Assembly: GCF_000721175.1 (NCBI RefSeq)
Contig: NZ_JOEZ01000007.1
Span: 248,001 to 312,000, forward strand
Direction: 5' to 3'
DNA length: 64,000 bases
Source: Streptomyces anulatus
GTDB lineage: Bacteria; Actinomycetota; Actinomycetes; Streptomycetales; Streptomycetaceae
This document shows positions 52,357 to 61,709 of the stretch, piece after piece. The translations under genes and the position numbers were made by a program. The notes below the pieces were generated by a model that worked only from the letters and a program-made list of their open reading frames with translations, was not told the DNA's origin and ran no database searches. Each line of letters begins with the position of its first letter. Position 1 is the stretch's first letter.

Positions 52357-53261
52357 GGCGGCGGCGCGTCCGGGGTTCCGGTGATCACGGCGGCCACCCG
52401 GGCACCCGGCTCGAACGCCCCCTCCTCGGCCAGTGCGGTCAGCGCGAACAGCAGCTTGGCGACGTAGACGCGCTCCACGGGCAGCCCGTGCCGGTCCTCG
52501 AAGTCCGTGGCGAAGGCCTCCAGCTCCGGGGTGGAGCGGGCGTAGCCGCCGAAGGTGAAGCGCTCCTCCAGTGACCAGTTGCCGGACGGGGCGCCGAACG
52601 CCTCGTGTTGGAGCCGCTCCACGGCCGGTCCGAGGAAGCCGCCGCGCAGCACCGGGACGCCCAGCGCCCGCTGCCCGGGGGCCAGGCCGCCGGCGAGCCC
52701 GGCCAGGGTGCCGCCGGTCCCGCAGGCCACGGCCGCCACATCGCTCTCCCCGCCGAGCTCGCGTCCCAGCGCCGTACAGCCCTGTGCGGCCAGCGCGTTG
52801 CTGCCGCCCTCCGGTATGACCTCCACGTCCCCGTACAGGCTCAGCAGCCCCTCCAGGACCTCGGGGGAGGCCTTCGCCCGGTACGTCGTGCGGTCCAGGA
52901 AGTGCAGGCGCATGCCGTCGGCCGCGCACCGGGCGAGCGACGGGTTGAGCGGCCGGCGGGCCAGCTCGTCGCCGCGGACGACGCCGATGGTGGGAAACCC
53001 GAGCAGCCGCCCGGCCGCCGCGGTGGCCCGGAGGTGGTTGGAGTACGCGCCGCCGAACGTGAGCACGGTGCGTCCGGCGGCGGCCTCCAGGTTGAGGACG
53101 AGCTTGCGCCATTTGTTGCCCGGCAGGTCGGGGTGGATCAGGTCGTCCCGCTTGAGGAGCAGCCGAACGCCCCGCCGTGCGAAGCGCTCGTCCTGAACCT
53201 CGTGCAACAAAGACGGCACGTCGGGCTTCAGGAGGGCGTCGAGGCGGGGCGGGCGGTTCAC
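52332..53261 (-). CDS. PLP-dependent ACC deaminase / D-cysteine desulfhydrase family enzyme
   Basis: The 309-residue fold-type II PLP enzyme has the Schiff-base Lys in LPGNKWRKLVLN and the phosphate-binding Gly-rich loop ACGTGGTLAGLAGG. TFGGAYSNHL supplies the substrate-carboxylate contacts. Between ACC deaminase and D-cysteine desulfhydrase the sequence alone does not decide. GTG 53261. Confidence 0.88.
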   Translation of the reverse strand: MNRPPRLDALLKPDVPSLLHEVQDERFARRGVRLLLKRDDLIHPDLPGNKWRKLVLNLEAAAGRTVLTFGGAYSNHLRATAAAGRLLGFPTIGVVRGDELARRPLNPSLARCAADGMRLHFLDRTTYRAKASPEVLEGLLSLYGDVEVIPEGGSNALAAQGCTALGRELGGESDVAAVACGTGGTLAGLAGGLAPGQRALGVPVLRGGFLGPAVERLQHEAFGAPSGNWSLEERFTFGGYARSTPELEAFATDFEDRHGLPVERVYVAKLLFALTALAEEGAFEPGARVAAVITGTPDAPPPQESSASR

Positions 53262-53295
53262 CCGGCCATTGTCGCCTCCCCGGGCCCATGCCTCT

Positions 53296-54492
53296 TCAGG
53301 AAGCTGCCAGCCAGAGGTCCGGGCCGAACACCTCGTAGTGGATGTCGGCCGGCCGGACCCCCGCCTCCAGCAGCCGGGTCCTGACGGCCCGCATGAAGGG
53401 GAGCGGGCCGCACAGATAGGCGTGCGTGCCCGGCCGTACGGTGATGCCGTCCAGGTCGACGAGGCCGGTGCGGTTCACGGGGTGCCCGGCCTCCGGGGTC
53501 TCGTACCAGAAGTGCGCCTCGGCGTCCGGGAGCTTCTCCGTCAGGCGGAGGTGGTCGGTGCGCAGGGCGTGGTCGGCCGGTGAGCGGTCGCCGTGCACCA
53601 CGGTGACCGGACCCCCGTGGCCCTCCTGTGCGAGGTACTCCAGCATCGACAGCATGGGGGTGCAGCCGATGCCCGCCGACGCCAGCAGCAGGGGCGCGTC
53701 CAGGTGGTCGAGCACCAGGTCCCCGTAGGGGACGGAGACGCGCAGCAGGTCGCCCGCGCGGGTGTGCTCGTGCAGGTGCCGGGAGACCTCGCCGTCGGGG
53801 GTGTCCTGGCCGCGTACGTGCTTCACGGTGATCGACCGCAGCCGGGAGCCGGGGGCGCAGGAGAGGCTGTACTGGCGTATCTGGCGGGCCCCGTCCGGGA
53901 GTTCGACCTGTACGGAGACGTACTGGCCGGGCCGGAAGGCGGGCGGGGGCGTGTCATCGGCGGGGCGCAGCAGGAAGGTGGCGACGTCCTCGGTCTCCTC
54001 GACCCGGGCGGTGACCTCCCAGCTGTGCCACACATCGCCCGCCAGGACGCCCTGCTGCGCGTAGAGGCGCTCCTCGATGGCGATCAGGGAGCCCGCCATC
54101 AGCCAGTAGACCTCGTCCCAGGCGGCGGCGACCTCCGGGGTGACCGCGTCGCCCAGGACGTCGGCGATGGCCGCGAACAGATGGGTGTGCACCACCTTGT
54201 ACTGCTCCGGGGTCACTCCGAGCGAGGCGTGCTTGTGGGCGATCCGGTCCAGCATCACGTCGGGCCGGGTGCCGGGCCGCTCCACCAGTTGGGTCGCGAA
54301 GGCGGCGATGGACCCGGCGAGCGCCTGACGCTGACCGCCGGAGGCCTGGTTGCCCCGGTTGAACAGGTCCCGCAGCAGCTCGGGGTGGGCGGCGAAGAGC
54401 TTCTCGTAGAAGAGGTCGGCGATGTCCCCGATGGCCGCGCCGACGGCGGGGAGGGTGGCGCGGACGGTGGCGGTGGACCGGTCGGAGAGCAT
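53296..54492 (-). CDS. hmpA: Flavohaemoglobin (nitric oxide dioxygenase)
   Basis: The 398-residue protein detoxifies NO to nitrate. The globin domain (1-140) has the proximal His in VTPEQYKVVHTHLF; an FAD domain follows (RQYSLSCAPG), then an NAD domain (LLASAGIGCTPMLSMLEY; YLCGPLPFMRAV). ATG 54492 has AAGGAG 8 bp upstream. The nsrR gene lies just upstream on the same strand; in Streptomyces NsrR represses hmpA. Confidence 0.94.
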   Translation of the reverse strand: MLSDRSTATVRATLPAVGAAIGDIADLFYEKLFAAHPELLRDLFNRGNQASGGQRQALAGSIAAFATQLVERPGTRPDVMLDRIAHKHASLGVTPEQYKVVHTHLFAAIADVLGDAVTPEVAAAWDEVYWLMAGSLIAIEERLYAQQGVLAGDVWHSWEVTARVEETEDVATFLLRPADDTPPPAFRPGQYVSVQVELPDGARQIRQYSLSCAPGSRLRSITVKHVRGQDTPDGEVSRHLHEHTRAGDLLRVSVPYGDLVLDHLDAPLLLASAGIGCTPMLSMLEYLAQEGHGGPVTVVHGDRSPADHALRTDHLRLTEKLPDAEAHFWYETPEAGHPVNRTGLVDLDGITVRPGTHAYLCGPLPFMRAVRTRLLEAGVRPADIHYEVFGPDLWLAAS

Positions 54493-54608
54493 GAAAAGGC
54501 TCCTTATTGGAGTGCTGGATGCGTATTTACGGGCGAAGGGCGGCCCGTCGGTGCGCGCGGGTGTGTCCGGGCGGCAGAGGCGGGCGGAGGGGTGAGCCGT
54601 GGGCGGGT

Positions 54609-55055
54609 TCAGTCGGGCGGGGGGCCGCTGCCGATGCCCAGCAGGAGCGGGCCGGTGGGGGAGGCGACGAGGTCGGTGACGGTGATCGGGTCCAGTGCCG
54701 CGTAGAAGGCCTCCTGGGCTCCGCGCAGGGCCCCGCGCAGCCGGCAGGCGGAGCGGAGCGGGCAGGGGGTGTCGCCCTCGCACTCGACGACCTCCTCCGG
54801 CCCCTCCAGCTCCCGCACCAGCGAGCCGATCGGCACGGAGCGGCCGGCGGAGGTGAGGGTGAGCCCGCCGCCCCGGCCGCGACGGGCGTCGAGGAGGCCG
54901 AGGTGCTGGAGCCGGGCGACGACCTTCGCGGTGTGCGTGTACGGGACCCGCATGGTGGCCGCCACCTCGCGGGTGGTCGGCGGCTCCTGGCCCTCGGCGA
55001 CCGCCAGTCGCATGAGGACGCGGAGTGCCACGTCGGTGAATCTCGTCAACCGCAT
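54609..55055 (-). CDS. nsrR: NO-sensing Rrf2-family repressor NsrR
   Basis: The 148-residue winged-helix regulator begins MRLTRFTDVALRVLMRLAVA and has a recognition region TREVAATMRVPYTHTAKVVA. Cys92, Cys98 and Cys104 (CEGDTPCPLRSAC) are the [4Fe-4S] ligands, and length agrees with S. coelicolor NsrR. NO damages the cluster and releases DNA. Its own upstream region holds an AT-rich dyad likely to be its operator. Confidence 0.94.
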   Translation of the reverse strand: MRLTRFTDVALRVLMRLAVAEGQEPPTTREVAATMRVPYTHTAKVVARLQHLGLLDARRGRGGGLTLTSAGRSVPIGSLVRELEGPEEVVECEGDTPCPLRSACRLRGALRGAQEAFYAALDPITVTDLVASPTGPLLLGIGSGPPPD

Positions 55056-55068
55056 GGGCTCAGGGTAG

Positions 55069-55095
55069 ATAAGTGGCATGAAAGATGCAAATTAA
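55069..55095 (-). promoter_or_regulatory. Probable NsrR operator upstream of nsrR
   Basis: AAGTGGCAT and ATGCAAATT form a dyad (two mismatches) around GAAAG. The ATGCAAAT half resembles NsrR half-sites, and the position 16 bp upstream of the start fits autoregulation. Confidence 0.5.
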
Positions 55096-55231
55096 GCGGT
55101 CCGCCCGGCGACGGGGGTCAACGTGCCCCACTCGAAGGCGGATCAGTCGCACTCTTTTGTGTAATAGCGGGCACGTCCTCCTGCTGAAAGGCTTCTGCAT
55201 GCAGGTCAGCCCATGATCGAAAGGACGTCGG

Positions 55232-56638
55232 ATGTCCGTTGGTGAAGAGGTTCGGGACACGCAGGCGCCGCCGCAGCAGAGTCTGGGGACGGAAGCTGCG
55301 CGGAACCTCGCGACGATCACCAAGACCGCGCCGCAGATGCAGGAGATCACCTCACGGTGGCTGCTGAAGATGCTGCCGTGGGTGCAGGTGCAGGGCGGTA
55401 CGTACCGGGTGAACCGTCGGCTCAGCTATGCGGTCGGTGACGGCCGGGTGACGTTCGTCCAGACCGGGGACCGGGTGGCCGTGATCCCCGCCGAGCTGGG
55501 GGAACTGCCCGCTCTGCGTGATTTCGGGGACGAGGAGGTCCTCGCCGAGCTCGCCCGCAGGTGCGAGCAGCGGGACGTGGCCGCGGGGGAGGTGCTCGCC
55601 GCCTCGGGGGACGCGGCGGACCGGGTCTTCCTGCTGGCGCACGGAAAGGTCGAGAAGATCGGAGCCGGACCCTACGGCGACGAGACGGAGCTCGGAGTCC
55701 TCGCCGACGGCGCGTACTTCGGCGACCAGAGCCTGGTCGACGGCGGCGCCACCTGGGAGTACACCGCCCGCGCGGTCACCCCGTGCACGCTCCTCAGCCT
55801 GAGCCGTGCCGATGTGTACAACCTCGCGGAGCGCGCCGAATCGCTGCGCGGCCATCTCGCGGGTCTGCTCTCCATCCCGCATCAGCGGACCAACCACTTC
55901 GGCGAGGCGGCGATCGACGTCTCCGCCGGCCATGTGGGGGAGGCGGTCGTCCCGCACACCTTCGTCGACTACGACGCGGCCCCGCGCGAGTACGAACTGA
56001 GCGTCGCGCAGACGGTGCTGAAGGTGCACAGCAGGGTCGCCGATCTCTACAACCAGCCGATGAACCAGACCGAGCAGCAGTTGCGGCTCACGGTCGAGGC
56101 GCTGCGCGAGCGTCAGGAGCACGAGCTGATCAACAACAGGGAGTTCGGGCTGCTCAACAACTGCGACTACGGGCAGCGGATCCAGCCGCACGACGGGGCG
56201 CCCAGCCCGGACGACATGGACGAACTGCTCTCGCGCCGCCGCGGATCGAAGCTGTTCCTGGCCCACCCGAAGGCCATCGCCGCCTTCGGCCGCGAGTGCA
56301 ACCGGCGCGGACTCCTCCCGGAGAGCGTCGACATCGGCGGCCACCACGTGCCCGCCTGGCGTGGGGTGCCGATCTTCCCGTCCAACAAGATCCCCGTCAC
56401 CGACGCCCGCACCACGTCCATCATCTGCATGCGGACCGGCGAGGCCGAGCAGGGCGTCGTCGGCCTCCAGCAGACCGGCATCCCTGACGAGATCGAGCCG
56501 AGCCTCTCGGTCCGCTTCATGGGCATCGACGAGCAGGCGATCATCTCCTACCTCGTGACGGCGTACTACTCCGCCGCCATCCTGGTACCGGACGCCCTCG
56601 GAGTGCTGGAGAACGTCGAGGTCAGCCGCTGGCGCTGA
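55232..56638 (+). CDS. eshA: EshA-type family 2B encapsulin shell protein with cyclic-nucleotide-binding domain
   Basis: The 468-residue protein matches EshA. An HK97-like shell fold begins after residue 25 ([20 protein letters not shown]) and resumes from about residue 230. A cNMP-binding domain is inserted at about residues 85-225 ([33 protein letters not shown]). EshA forms large particles and affects development in S. griseus; family 2B encapsulins enclose terpene-related enzymes. The next gene, 52 bp downstream, is a polyprenyl synthase, the expected cargo. ATG follows GAAAGGA. Confidence 0.9.
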   Translation: MSVGEEVRDTQAPPQQSLGTEAARNLATITKTAPQMQEITSRWLLKMLPWVQVQGGTYRVNRRLSYAVGDGRVTFVQTGDRVAVIPAELGELPALRDFGDEEVLAELARRCEQRDVAAGEVLAASGDAADRVFLLAHGKVEKIGAGPYGDETELGVLADGAYFGDQSLVDGGATWEYTARAVTPCTLLSLSRADVYNLAERAESLRGHLAGLLSIPHQRTNHFGEAAIDVSAGHVGEAVVPHTFVDYDAAPREYELSVAQTVLKVHSRVADLYNQPMNQTEQQLRLTVEALRERQEHELINNREFGLLNNCDYGQRIQPHDGAPSPDDMDELLSRRRGSKLFLAHPKAIAAFGRECNRRGLLPESVDIGGHHVPAWRGVPIFPSNKIPVTDARTTSIICMRTGEAEQGVVGLQQTGIPDEIEPSLSVRFMGIDEQAIISYLVTAYYSAAILVPDALGVLENVEVSRWR

Positions 56639-56690
56639 CCCCGAGTCACCCCGGGGGCCCGCATCCATCACCTCGCCCCAGGGAGTGACC

Positions 56691-57740
56691 GTGACCATGA
56701 CCAGTACGGACGCAACGACGGAAGGGCACGAGGCCGCGGCGCTCCTGGAGCGCACCCGTGCGGTCGTCGACCCGCAGCTGCGATCGGCCGTGGAGTCGCT
56801 GCCCGGCGGCATACGCCGGATCGCGATGTACCACTTCGGCTGGGAGAACGCCGACGGAACCCCTGCCGCCGGCCAGGCCGGCAAGGCCATCAGGCCGGCC
56901 CTCGTGCTGGCCGCCGCCCGTGCGCTGGGCGGCGATCCGGAGCGCGCGGTCCGGGCCGCCGTCGCCGTCGAGCTCGCCCACAACTTCACCCTGCTCCACG
57001 ACGACGTCATCGACGAGGACACCACCCGCAGGCACCGGCCCACCGCCTGGGCGGTCTTCGGCATCCCGGACGCCATCATCACCGGCGACGCCATGCTCGC
57101 CCTCGCCCAGCGGCTGCTCGCCGAGGACCCGCACCCGGCCGCAGCCCGCGCCACCGCCCGCCTCTCCTCCTGCGTCATCGAGCTGTGCGCGGGCCAGCAG
57201 GCGGACTGCGCCTTCGAGGAGCGCGGCCCCGACGAGGTCACCCTCGACGAATGCCTCGCCATGGCGACCGCCAAGACCGGCGCCCTGCTCGGCTGCGCCT
57301 GTGCGCTCGGCGCCCTCTACGCCGGGGCGGCGGACCGGGCCGTCCGCGCGATGGACGGGTTCGGACGGGAGGCGGGGCTCTCGTTCCAGCTCATCGACGA
57401 CCTGATCGGCATCTGGGGCGACCCGGACCGCACCGGCAAACCCGTCGGGGCCGACCTGGCCGCCCACAAGAAGTCGCTGCCCGTGGTCGCCGCCCTCACC
57501 TCGGGCACCCCGGCCGCCACGGAGCTCGCGGCGCTCTACCGGGGGCCCATGACCACTTCCGGTGAGGTGAACCGGGCGGCCGACGCGGTGGACCGGGCCG
57601 GCGGCCGGGACTGGGCCCAGGTCTGCGCGGCCGACCGGATGGCCCGCGCGGTCCACCACCTATCCCGGGCGGTTCCCGATCCGAGCGCGGCGGGGGACCT
57701 GCTGGCGCTGGCCGAATTCGTCACCCGCCGGACCAGCTGA
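56691..57740 (+). CDS. Polyprenyl diphosphate synthase, likely encapsulin cargo
   Basis: The 349-residue trans-prenyltransferase has the first Asp-rich motif DDVIDEDTTRRHRPT intact and the second as FQLIDDLIGIWGD. The substrate Lys/Arg region is GQAGKAIRPALVLAAARALG. The chain length of the product cannot be told. It has only about 20 disordered N-terminal residues, less than the long leader expected of many family 2B cargoes. GTG 56691 has GGGAG 5 bp upstream. It is co-oriented with eshA. Confidence 0.92.
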   Translation: MTMTSTDATTEGHEAAALLERTRAVVDPQLRSAVESLPGGIRRIAMYHFGWENADGTPAAGQAGKAIRPALVLAAARALGGDPERAVRAAVAVELAHNFTLLHDDVIDEDTTRRHRPTAWAVFGIPDAIITGDAMLALAQRLLAEDPHPAAARATARLSSCVIELCAGQQADCAFEERGPDEVTLDECLAMATAKTGALLGCACALGALYAGAADRAVRAMDGFGREAGLSFQLIDDLIGIWGDPDRTGKPVGADLAAHKKSLPVVAALTSGTPAATELAALYRGPMTTSGEVNRAADAVDRAGGRDWAQVCAADRMARAVHHLSRAVPDPSAAGDLLALAEFVTRRTS

Positions 57741-57829
57741 CCCACCTCGCGTGACCAGTGCCGCCTTCTCAACTCTAGTATTCCGCGAGTCGGTTGAGGG
57801 AAAGCGGAACGGAAGGGCGGCAGCCGGTC

Positions 57830-58426
57830 ATGGGCATACGGATTCAGCGGGCGCGGCAGCAGGACCGGGAGCTGGTCGTCTCGGTCATGGAAGAGGCGTT
57901 CCACGACGACCCGGTCAGCGGCTGGGTGTTCCCCGAGGAGGCGCACCGACGCGCGGTGCACGGCGCGTTCCTCGGCGTCTTCGTCGACGTCGCCCTCGCC
58001 GAGGGTCGTGTCGACATCGCCGAGGACGGGGCCGCGGTGGCCCTGTGGCTGCCGGTGCCCGCCGGGGCCCCCGAGGAGGAGGACCCCACGCCCGCGCTGA
58101 TGCGGCGGACCGCCGACCCCGACAACGAGCGCTGTGAACTGGTGGGCAGGCTCACCGGCGCCGTACACCCGCACGACCGTGCGCACGCATACCTGCTGAT
58201 GATCGGCGTCTCCCCCGACCGCCAGGGGGAGGGCATCGGCGCGGAGCTGATCGGAGCGGAGCTTGAGCGCTGCGACCGGGAAGGGCTGCCGGCGTATCTG
58301 GAGGCGAGCAGCGGCCGGAGCCGGGCGCTGTACGAGCGGCTCGGATTCCGCTTCCTCGGCCGCACCGTCGACCTGCCGGACGGCCCGCCCATGTATCCCA
58401 TGTGGCGCGAACCCCAGGCCAGTTGA
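57830..58426 (+). CDS. GNAT family N-acetyltransferase
   Basis: The 198-residue enzyme has the acetyl-CoA loop in MIGVSPDRQGEGIGAELIGA and the usual C-terminal LYERLGFRFLGRT. The N-terminal half resembles the YncA/puromycin-acetyltransferase-like GNAT proteins (AFHDDPVSGWVFP). Substrate unknown. I chose ATG 57830 (GIRIQRARQQD) although its ribosome site is weak. Confidence 0.87.
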   Translation: MGIRIQRARQQDRELVVSVMEEAFHDDPVSGWVFPEEAHRRAVHGAFLGVFVDVALAEGRVDIAEDGAAVALWLPVPAGAPEEEDPTPALMRRTADPDNERCELVGRLTGAVHPHDRAHAYLLMIGVSPDRQGEGIGAELIGAELERCDREGLPAYLEASSGRSRALYERLGFRFLGRTVDLPDGPPMYPMWREPQAS

Positions 58427-58482
58427 ACGACAACGGAGGGTGGTACGGAGTCCCTCCGGGGCAGGGGCTACAGTCCCTGCTC

Positions 58483-59151
58483 ATGACAGATGAGTCGTGG
58501 GCCGGCTGGTACCGGGACAACAAGGGTTCCGACGCCGTCGTTCTCACCACGGACGGACAGCGGCTCCGGATCCGGATCAGGGGCGTCGACTTCGAGGGTG
58601 AGAGCTTCGACGACCTGGGGCCGGTCGCCGGCACGCCGCCGGAGAGCGGGATGTTCGCCCTCGCGGACGGTGCGCTCACCGACTGCGTACTGGAGTGGGA
58701 CCTGCCGCTGCCCGTCGTCGTCGCGGGCACGCTCCGCCACGCCACGCTCAGCTGCCTGCTCTCCCTGCGCCGGGTCGACCCGGACCTCCACCTCGCCCTC
58801 CACCTGGACGGTGCGGTGTACGAATCGGCCCGCGCCGAGCGGGACTTCGCCGTGGCCCTGGCCGCCGTCCAGCGGATCCTCCCGGACGAGGTCCGGATCC
58901 AGGCCTGCATAGCCTGCGCCTTCTCCGACTACTTCCCGGCCCCCGGCAGGGGCCTTTCCGGCGGTCTCGCCTGCTTCCGGGGGGCCAAGGACGCCTACCG
59001 GGACTCGGCGGGCGAGGACGACGTCCTGGACCTGTGGGACCGGCGGTCCGGGTTCGTCCAGGAGATCTGGAGCTGCCGCGAGTTCGAGGTGCGCCCGGCC
59101 GACGGCGCGGGCACCGGACATCGGGGAGCCTTCCCGCTGGAACACGCCTGA
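58483..59151 (+). CDS. DUF6304-type hypothetical protein
   Basis: The 222-residue soluble protein starts MTDESWAGWYRDNKGSDAVV and is rich in beta strands, with a Cys-containing IQACIACAFSDYFPAPGRG motif and a WDRRSGFVQEIWSCREF C-terminus. I associate it with a Streptomyces family annotated DUF6304. Function is unknown. A longer frame upstream overlaps the GNAT gene but lacks a start with a good ribosome site. Confidence 0.75.
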   Translation: MTDESWAGWYRDNKGSDAVVLTTDGQRLRIRIRGVDFEGESFDDLGPVAGTPPESGMFALADGALTDCVLEWDLPLPVVVAGTLRHATLSCLLSLRRVDPDLHLALHLDGAVYESARAERDFAVALAAVQRILPDEVRIQACIACAFSDYFPAPGRGLSGGLACFRGAKDAYRDSAGEDDVLDLWDRRSGFVQEIWSCREFEVRPADGAGTGHRGAFPLEHA

Positions 59152-59237
59152 CCGGTCCGGGACCTCCCGCCACGGCCGAAACCGCTCGCGTCCGCCCCGT
59201 ACCGCATGCCGGTACGGGGCGGACGCGCGTCATCCCG

Positions 59238-59274
59238 TTGCCTCCGCCTCATTGTTCTACTAACATGCGAACAA
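59238..59274 (+). promoter_or_regulatory. Promoter and operator of the DUF1648-ytrA unit
   Basis: TTGCCT and TAACAT are 17 bp apart. A TTGTTC-N11-GAACAA dyad (59252-59274) covers the -10 element and is a natural site for the YtrA-type repressor two genes downstream. Confidence 0.6.
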
Positions 59275-59286
59275 CGGAGGTTTTCC

Positions 59287-60255
59287 ATGACAAGCAAGAA
59301 CCTTGGCCGCGCAACGCTCGCCGCCCTGCCCTTTGTGCTCGCTCTCCTCATCGACCTCACCCTCTACGCCGCAGTCGAGGACCGCCTGCCCGACCGGCTG
59401 GCCGTCCACTTCGACGCCGGTGGCACCGCCGACGGGTACACGGGCTCCACCGCCTATCTGCTCTACGCGGTCCTGGCGCTGCTCGCGCTCGGCGCCCTGT
59501 GGGCCTTCATCGCGGTCAGCGGCAAGCTCCACGGCCGCGCCCACCGCTGGTTCACCGGCGGAGGCTTCGGCGTCGCCGCGTTCCTCGGCTATCTGCTGGT
59601 CGCCGTCCTGTTCGTCAACGTGGACGCCCCCGAGGGCGGCCCGGCCGACGGCTTTCCGCTCCGGCACATCGCCGTGGCCCTCGGGGCGGCCGCCGTCGCC
59701 GGAGCCCTCGGCCTGCTGCTGACCCGGCTCGTCCCCGTCCCCGAGGATCCACGCGACGGCGACTCGGCCGTCCGGGAGCGGATCACGCTCGCCGACGGCG
59801 AAGTGGCCAGCTGGGCGCGCGGGGTCGGCGCGTGGTGGGCGCCGATCGCCGTGCTGGTGTTCCTGGCGGCCGGCGTCACCGTCGGCCGGGAGCAGAGCTG
59901 GTTCGTCGGGGCGCCGCTGCTGCTCCTCGCCCTGGTGACGGCCACCTTCTGCCGCCCCCACGTGACCGTGGACCGGCGTGGCCTCACCGTCTCCGGTTTG
60001 CTGCCCCGGCCCCGGGTGCGGGTGCCGCTGGAGCGGATGGAGGGGGCGGACAGCCGCCCCGTCAACGCCCTCGCGGAGTTCGGCGGATGGGGCTACCGCA
60101 TCCGCCCCGAGCGCAGCGGTGTCATCACCCGCTCGGGCGAGGCCATCGTCATCAGCCTGAGGAACGGGCGCGAGTTCGCCGTCACCGTGCGCGACTCGGC
60201 CACCGGCGCGGCCCTGCTCAACACGCTGCTCGACCGGCAGCGGGCGGGGGGCTGA
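59287..60255 (+). CDS. DUF1648 domain membrane protein
   Basis: The 322-residue protein has about six membrane helices. The N-terminal LPDRLAVHFDAGGTADGYTG phrase is characteristic of DUF1648. The C-terminal half ends in a soluble PH-like region (VTVDRRGLTVSGLLPRPRVR). DUF1648 proteins of Gram-positive bacteria are linked to YtrA-type regulators and cell-envelope antibiotic responses. ATG 59287 follows GGAGG. A YtrA-like gene follows with a 2-bp gap. Confidence 0.88.
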   Translation: MTSKNLGRATLAALPFVLALLIDLTLYAAVEDRLPDRLAVHFDAGGTADGYTGSTAYLLYAVLALLALGALWAFIAVSGKLHGRAHRWFTGGGFGVAAFLGYLLVAVLFVNVDAPEGGPADGFPLRHIAVALGAAAVAGALGLLLTRLVPVPEDPRDGDSAVRERITLADGEVASWARGVGAWWAPIAVLVFLAAGVTVGREQSWFVGAPLLLLALVTATFCRPHVTVDRRGLTVSGLLPRPRVRVPLERMEGADSRPVNALAEFGGWGYRIRPERSGVITRSGEAIVISLRNGREFAVTVRDSATGAALLNTLLDRQRAGG

Positions 60256-60257
60256 CC

Positions 60258-60614
60258 ATGCTCTTCCGGGTCGATCCGACGTCCACCGTTCCGCTCGGGG
60301 ACCAGATCGCCGCCTCGGTCCGGCGTGCGGTCGCCGAGGGCGCGGTGGCCCCGGGCGAGCGGCTGCCCGCCGCCCGGGTGCTCGCCGAGTCCCTCGGCGT
60401 GAACGTCCACACAGTGCTGCGCGGCTACCAGCGGCTGCGTGAGGAAGGGCTCATCGAACTGCGGCGCGGCCGGGGCGCGGCGATCACCGCGGGCGCCTCG
60501 CCGCAGCGGGCCCGGCTGCTGGAGCGGGTCCGCGAGGCGGTCGCGGACGCCCGGGACCTGGGCATGACCGAGGACGAACTGCTGGCCCTCGTCCGTGGCG
60601 AACTCGACGCCTGA
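60258..60614 (+). CDS. GntR family regulator, YtrA subfamily
   Basis: The 118-residue protein has only the winged helix (LPAARVLAESLGVNVHTVLR, YQRLREEGLIELRRGRGAAI) and a short C-terminal dimerisation helix, as in YtrA. It is translationally coupled to the DUF1648 membrane protein, and both are likely autoregulated through the dyad at 59252-59274. Confidence 0.92.
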   Translation: MLFRVDPTSTVPLGDQIAASVRRAVAEGAVAPGERLPAARVLAESLGVNVHTVLRGYQRLREEGLIELRRGRGAAITAGASPQRARLLERVREAVADARDLGMTEDELLALVRGELDA

Positions 60615-60640
60615 CAGGGGGAGGCGTCGGGTGGGCACGC

Positions 60641-60672
60641 AGAGGACCGTTCCGCGAGCGGAACGGCCCTCT
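60641..60672 (+). terminator. Terminator after the ytrA-like gene
   Basis: CCGTTCCGC and GCGGAACGG form a 9-bp stem with a GA loop, extended by AGAGG/CCTCT around a bulge. Confidence 0.6.
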
Positions 60673-60686
60673 GTCGTGTGGGGGGT

Positions 60687-60719
60687 GCCGGCCGGTCGCG
60701 GGACACGGGACCGGCCGGC
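60687..60719 (-). terminator. Terminator after snapalysin
   Basis: An 11-bp stem (GCCGGCCGGTC / GACCGGCCGGC) lies about 25 bp past the snapalysin stop codon. Confidence 0.55.
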
Positions 60720-60743
60720 CACAGCTGCTGGTGCGTCCCGGTG

Positions 60744-61394
60744 TCAGGAGGCGGAGCGGGCGAGCGCGGCCAGGCCGTTCTGCCACAGCTGGTTCACCCG
60801 GGCACGCTCGGCGGCGTCCGGGTTGGCGTTGGTGCAGGACGGGCCGGGGCCGCCGCCGGACATCAACTCGCTGCACGGCCCGGAGTAGTTGTCCGGCAGG
60901 CCGAGCACATGACCGGTCTCGTGCGTGGTGACGCGGGTCGAGTCGTACTGCTGGTTCTGGGCGTAGTCCAGGAAGATGTACCCGCGGCCGTGGCCGTCGG
61001 TGCTCGCGTAGGAGCCGCGCGGGTCGTTGCCCTCGCGGTACGTGAAGTCGGCGCTGGAGCCTTCCTGGAGCCGGACGTTGGAGACCGAGCTGTTCCAGAT
61101 CCGCGTGCTGTTGGCTATCTGGCCGCGGAAGGACGGCGCGTTCGACGCGTTGTAGGTCACCGTGACGGCCTTGGCGCCCGGGTTGGCGGCGCGCTTCTCG
61201 GCGACGGACTTCATGACCGCGTCGAGGAACGCGCGGTTCGCGGCGGCGTTCTCGCCCGAGCCGTTGTACGCGGCGATGGTGGTGGTGGAGGCGGCAGGGG
61301 CCGGAGCGGCGGCGACGACGGGTGCGGTGCCCAGCGCGGCGACGAGGCCGAGCCCGGCGGCGGCGGTGGCGACGGCGGTCCTGAGGTGTCTCAT
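60744..61394 (-). CDS. snpA: Snapalysin-family secreted small metalloprotease
   Basis: The 216-residue precursor has a signal peptide (residues 1-29) and a short propeptide. The zinc motif is [18 protein letters not shown], the HExxHxxGxxD pattern of family M7, in which Asp is the third ligand. It is divergent from a LysR gene, the arrangement of snpA-snpR in Streptomyces. ATG 61394. Confidence 0.92.
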   Translation of the reverse strand: MRHLRTAVATAAAGLGLVAALGTAPVVAAAPAPAASTTTIAAYNGSGENAAANRAFLDAVMKSVAEKRAANPGAKAVTVTYNASNAPSFRGQIANSTRIWNSSVSNVRLQEGSSADFTYREGNDPRGSYASTDGHGRGYIFLDYAQNQQYDSTRVTTHETGHVLGLPDNYSGPCSELMSGGGPGPSCTNANPDAAERARVNQLWQNGLAALARSAS

Positions 61395-61522
61395 GGGGGG
61401 ATTTCTCCTACCTGTCCGATCGAACCCGCGCCGTGGGGGTGTCCGTTGTGCGGACAAGGCGTGGGGCGGTACGGGGAAGAGTGTGGTGCAGCGCACAGTC
61501 GCCGGGGATGATGCCGAACGGC

Positions 61523-61539
61523 GATAGCGCCGCGCTATC
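61523..61539. promoter_or_regulatory. LysR-type operator (T-N11-A) between snpA and its regulator
   Basis: GATAGCG-CCG-CGCTATC is a perfect 7-bp-arm dyad; inside it TAGCGCCGCGCTA has the T-N11-A form. It stands in the middle of the 315-bp divergent region, 129 bp upstream of snpA. Confidence 0.7.
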
Positions 61540-61709
61540 CCCGCCCCGTTCCACTCTTCGCGCACGTCAGCAGCCCGTCGGCATGCCATGTGCACGTCAC
61601 GTCCACGGCATCGTCACATGATCCTGAACCCAACACTCCCTGAATTGCCGTCGTTTGGTGGGGTTGCGACGTCTGGTGCGCGGCGGCCGGCGGTCATAGT
61701 CTCCGCTGC

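Noticed and set aside
53262..54608. A separate NsrR operator in front of hmpA
   Set aside because: The AT-rich stretch near 54505-54530 lacks a convincing dyad, so only the site at nsrR is listed.
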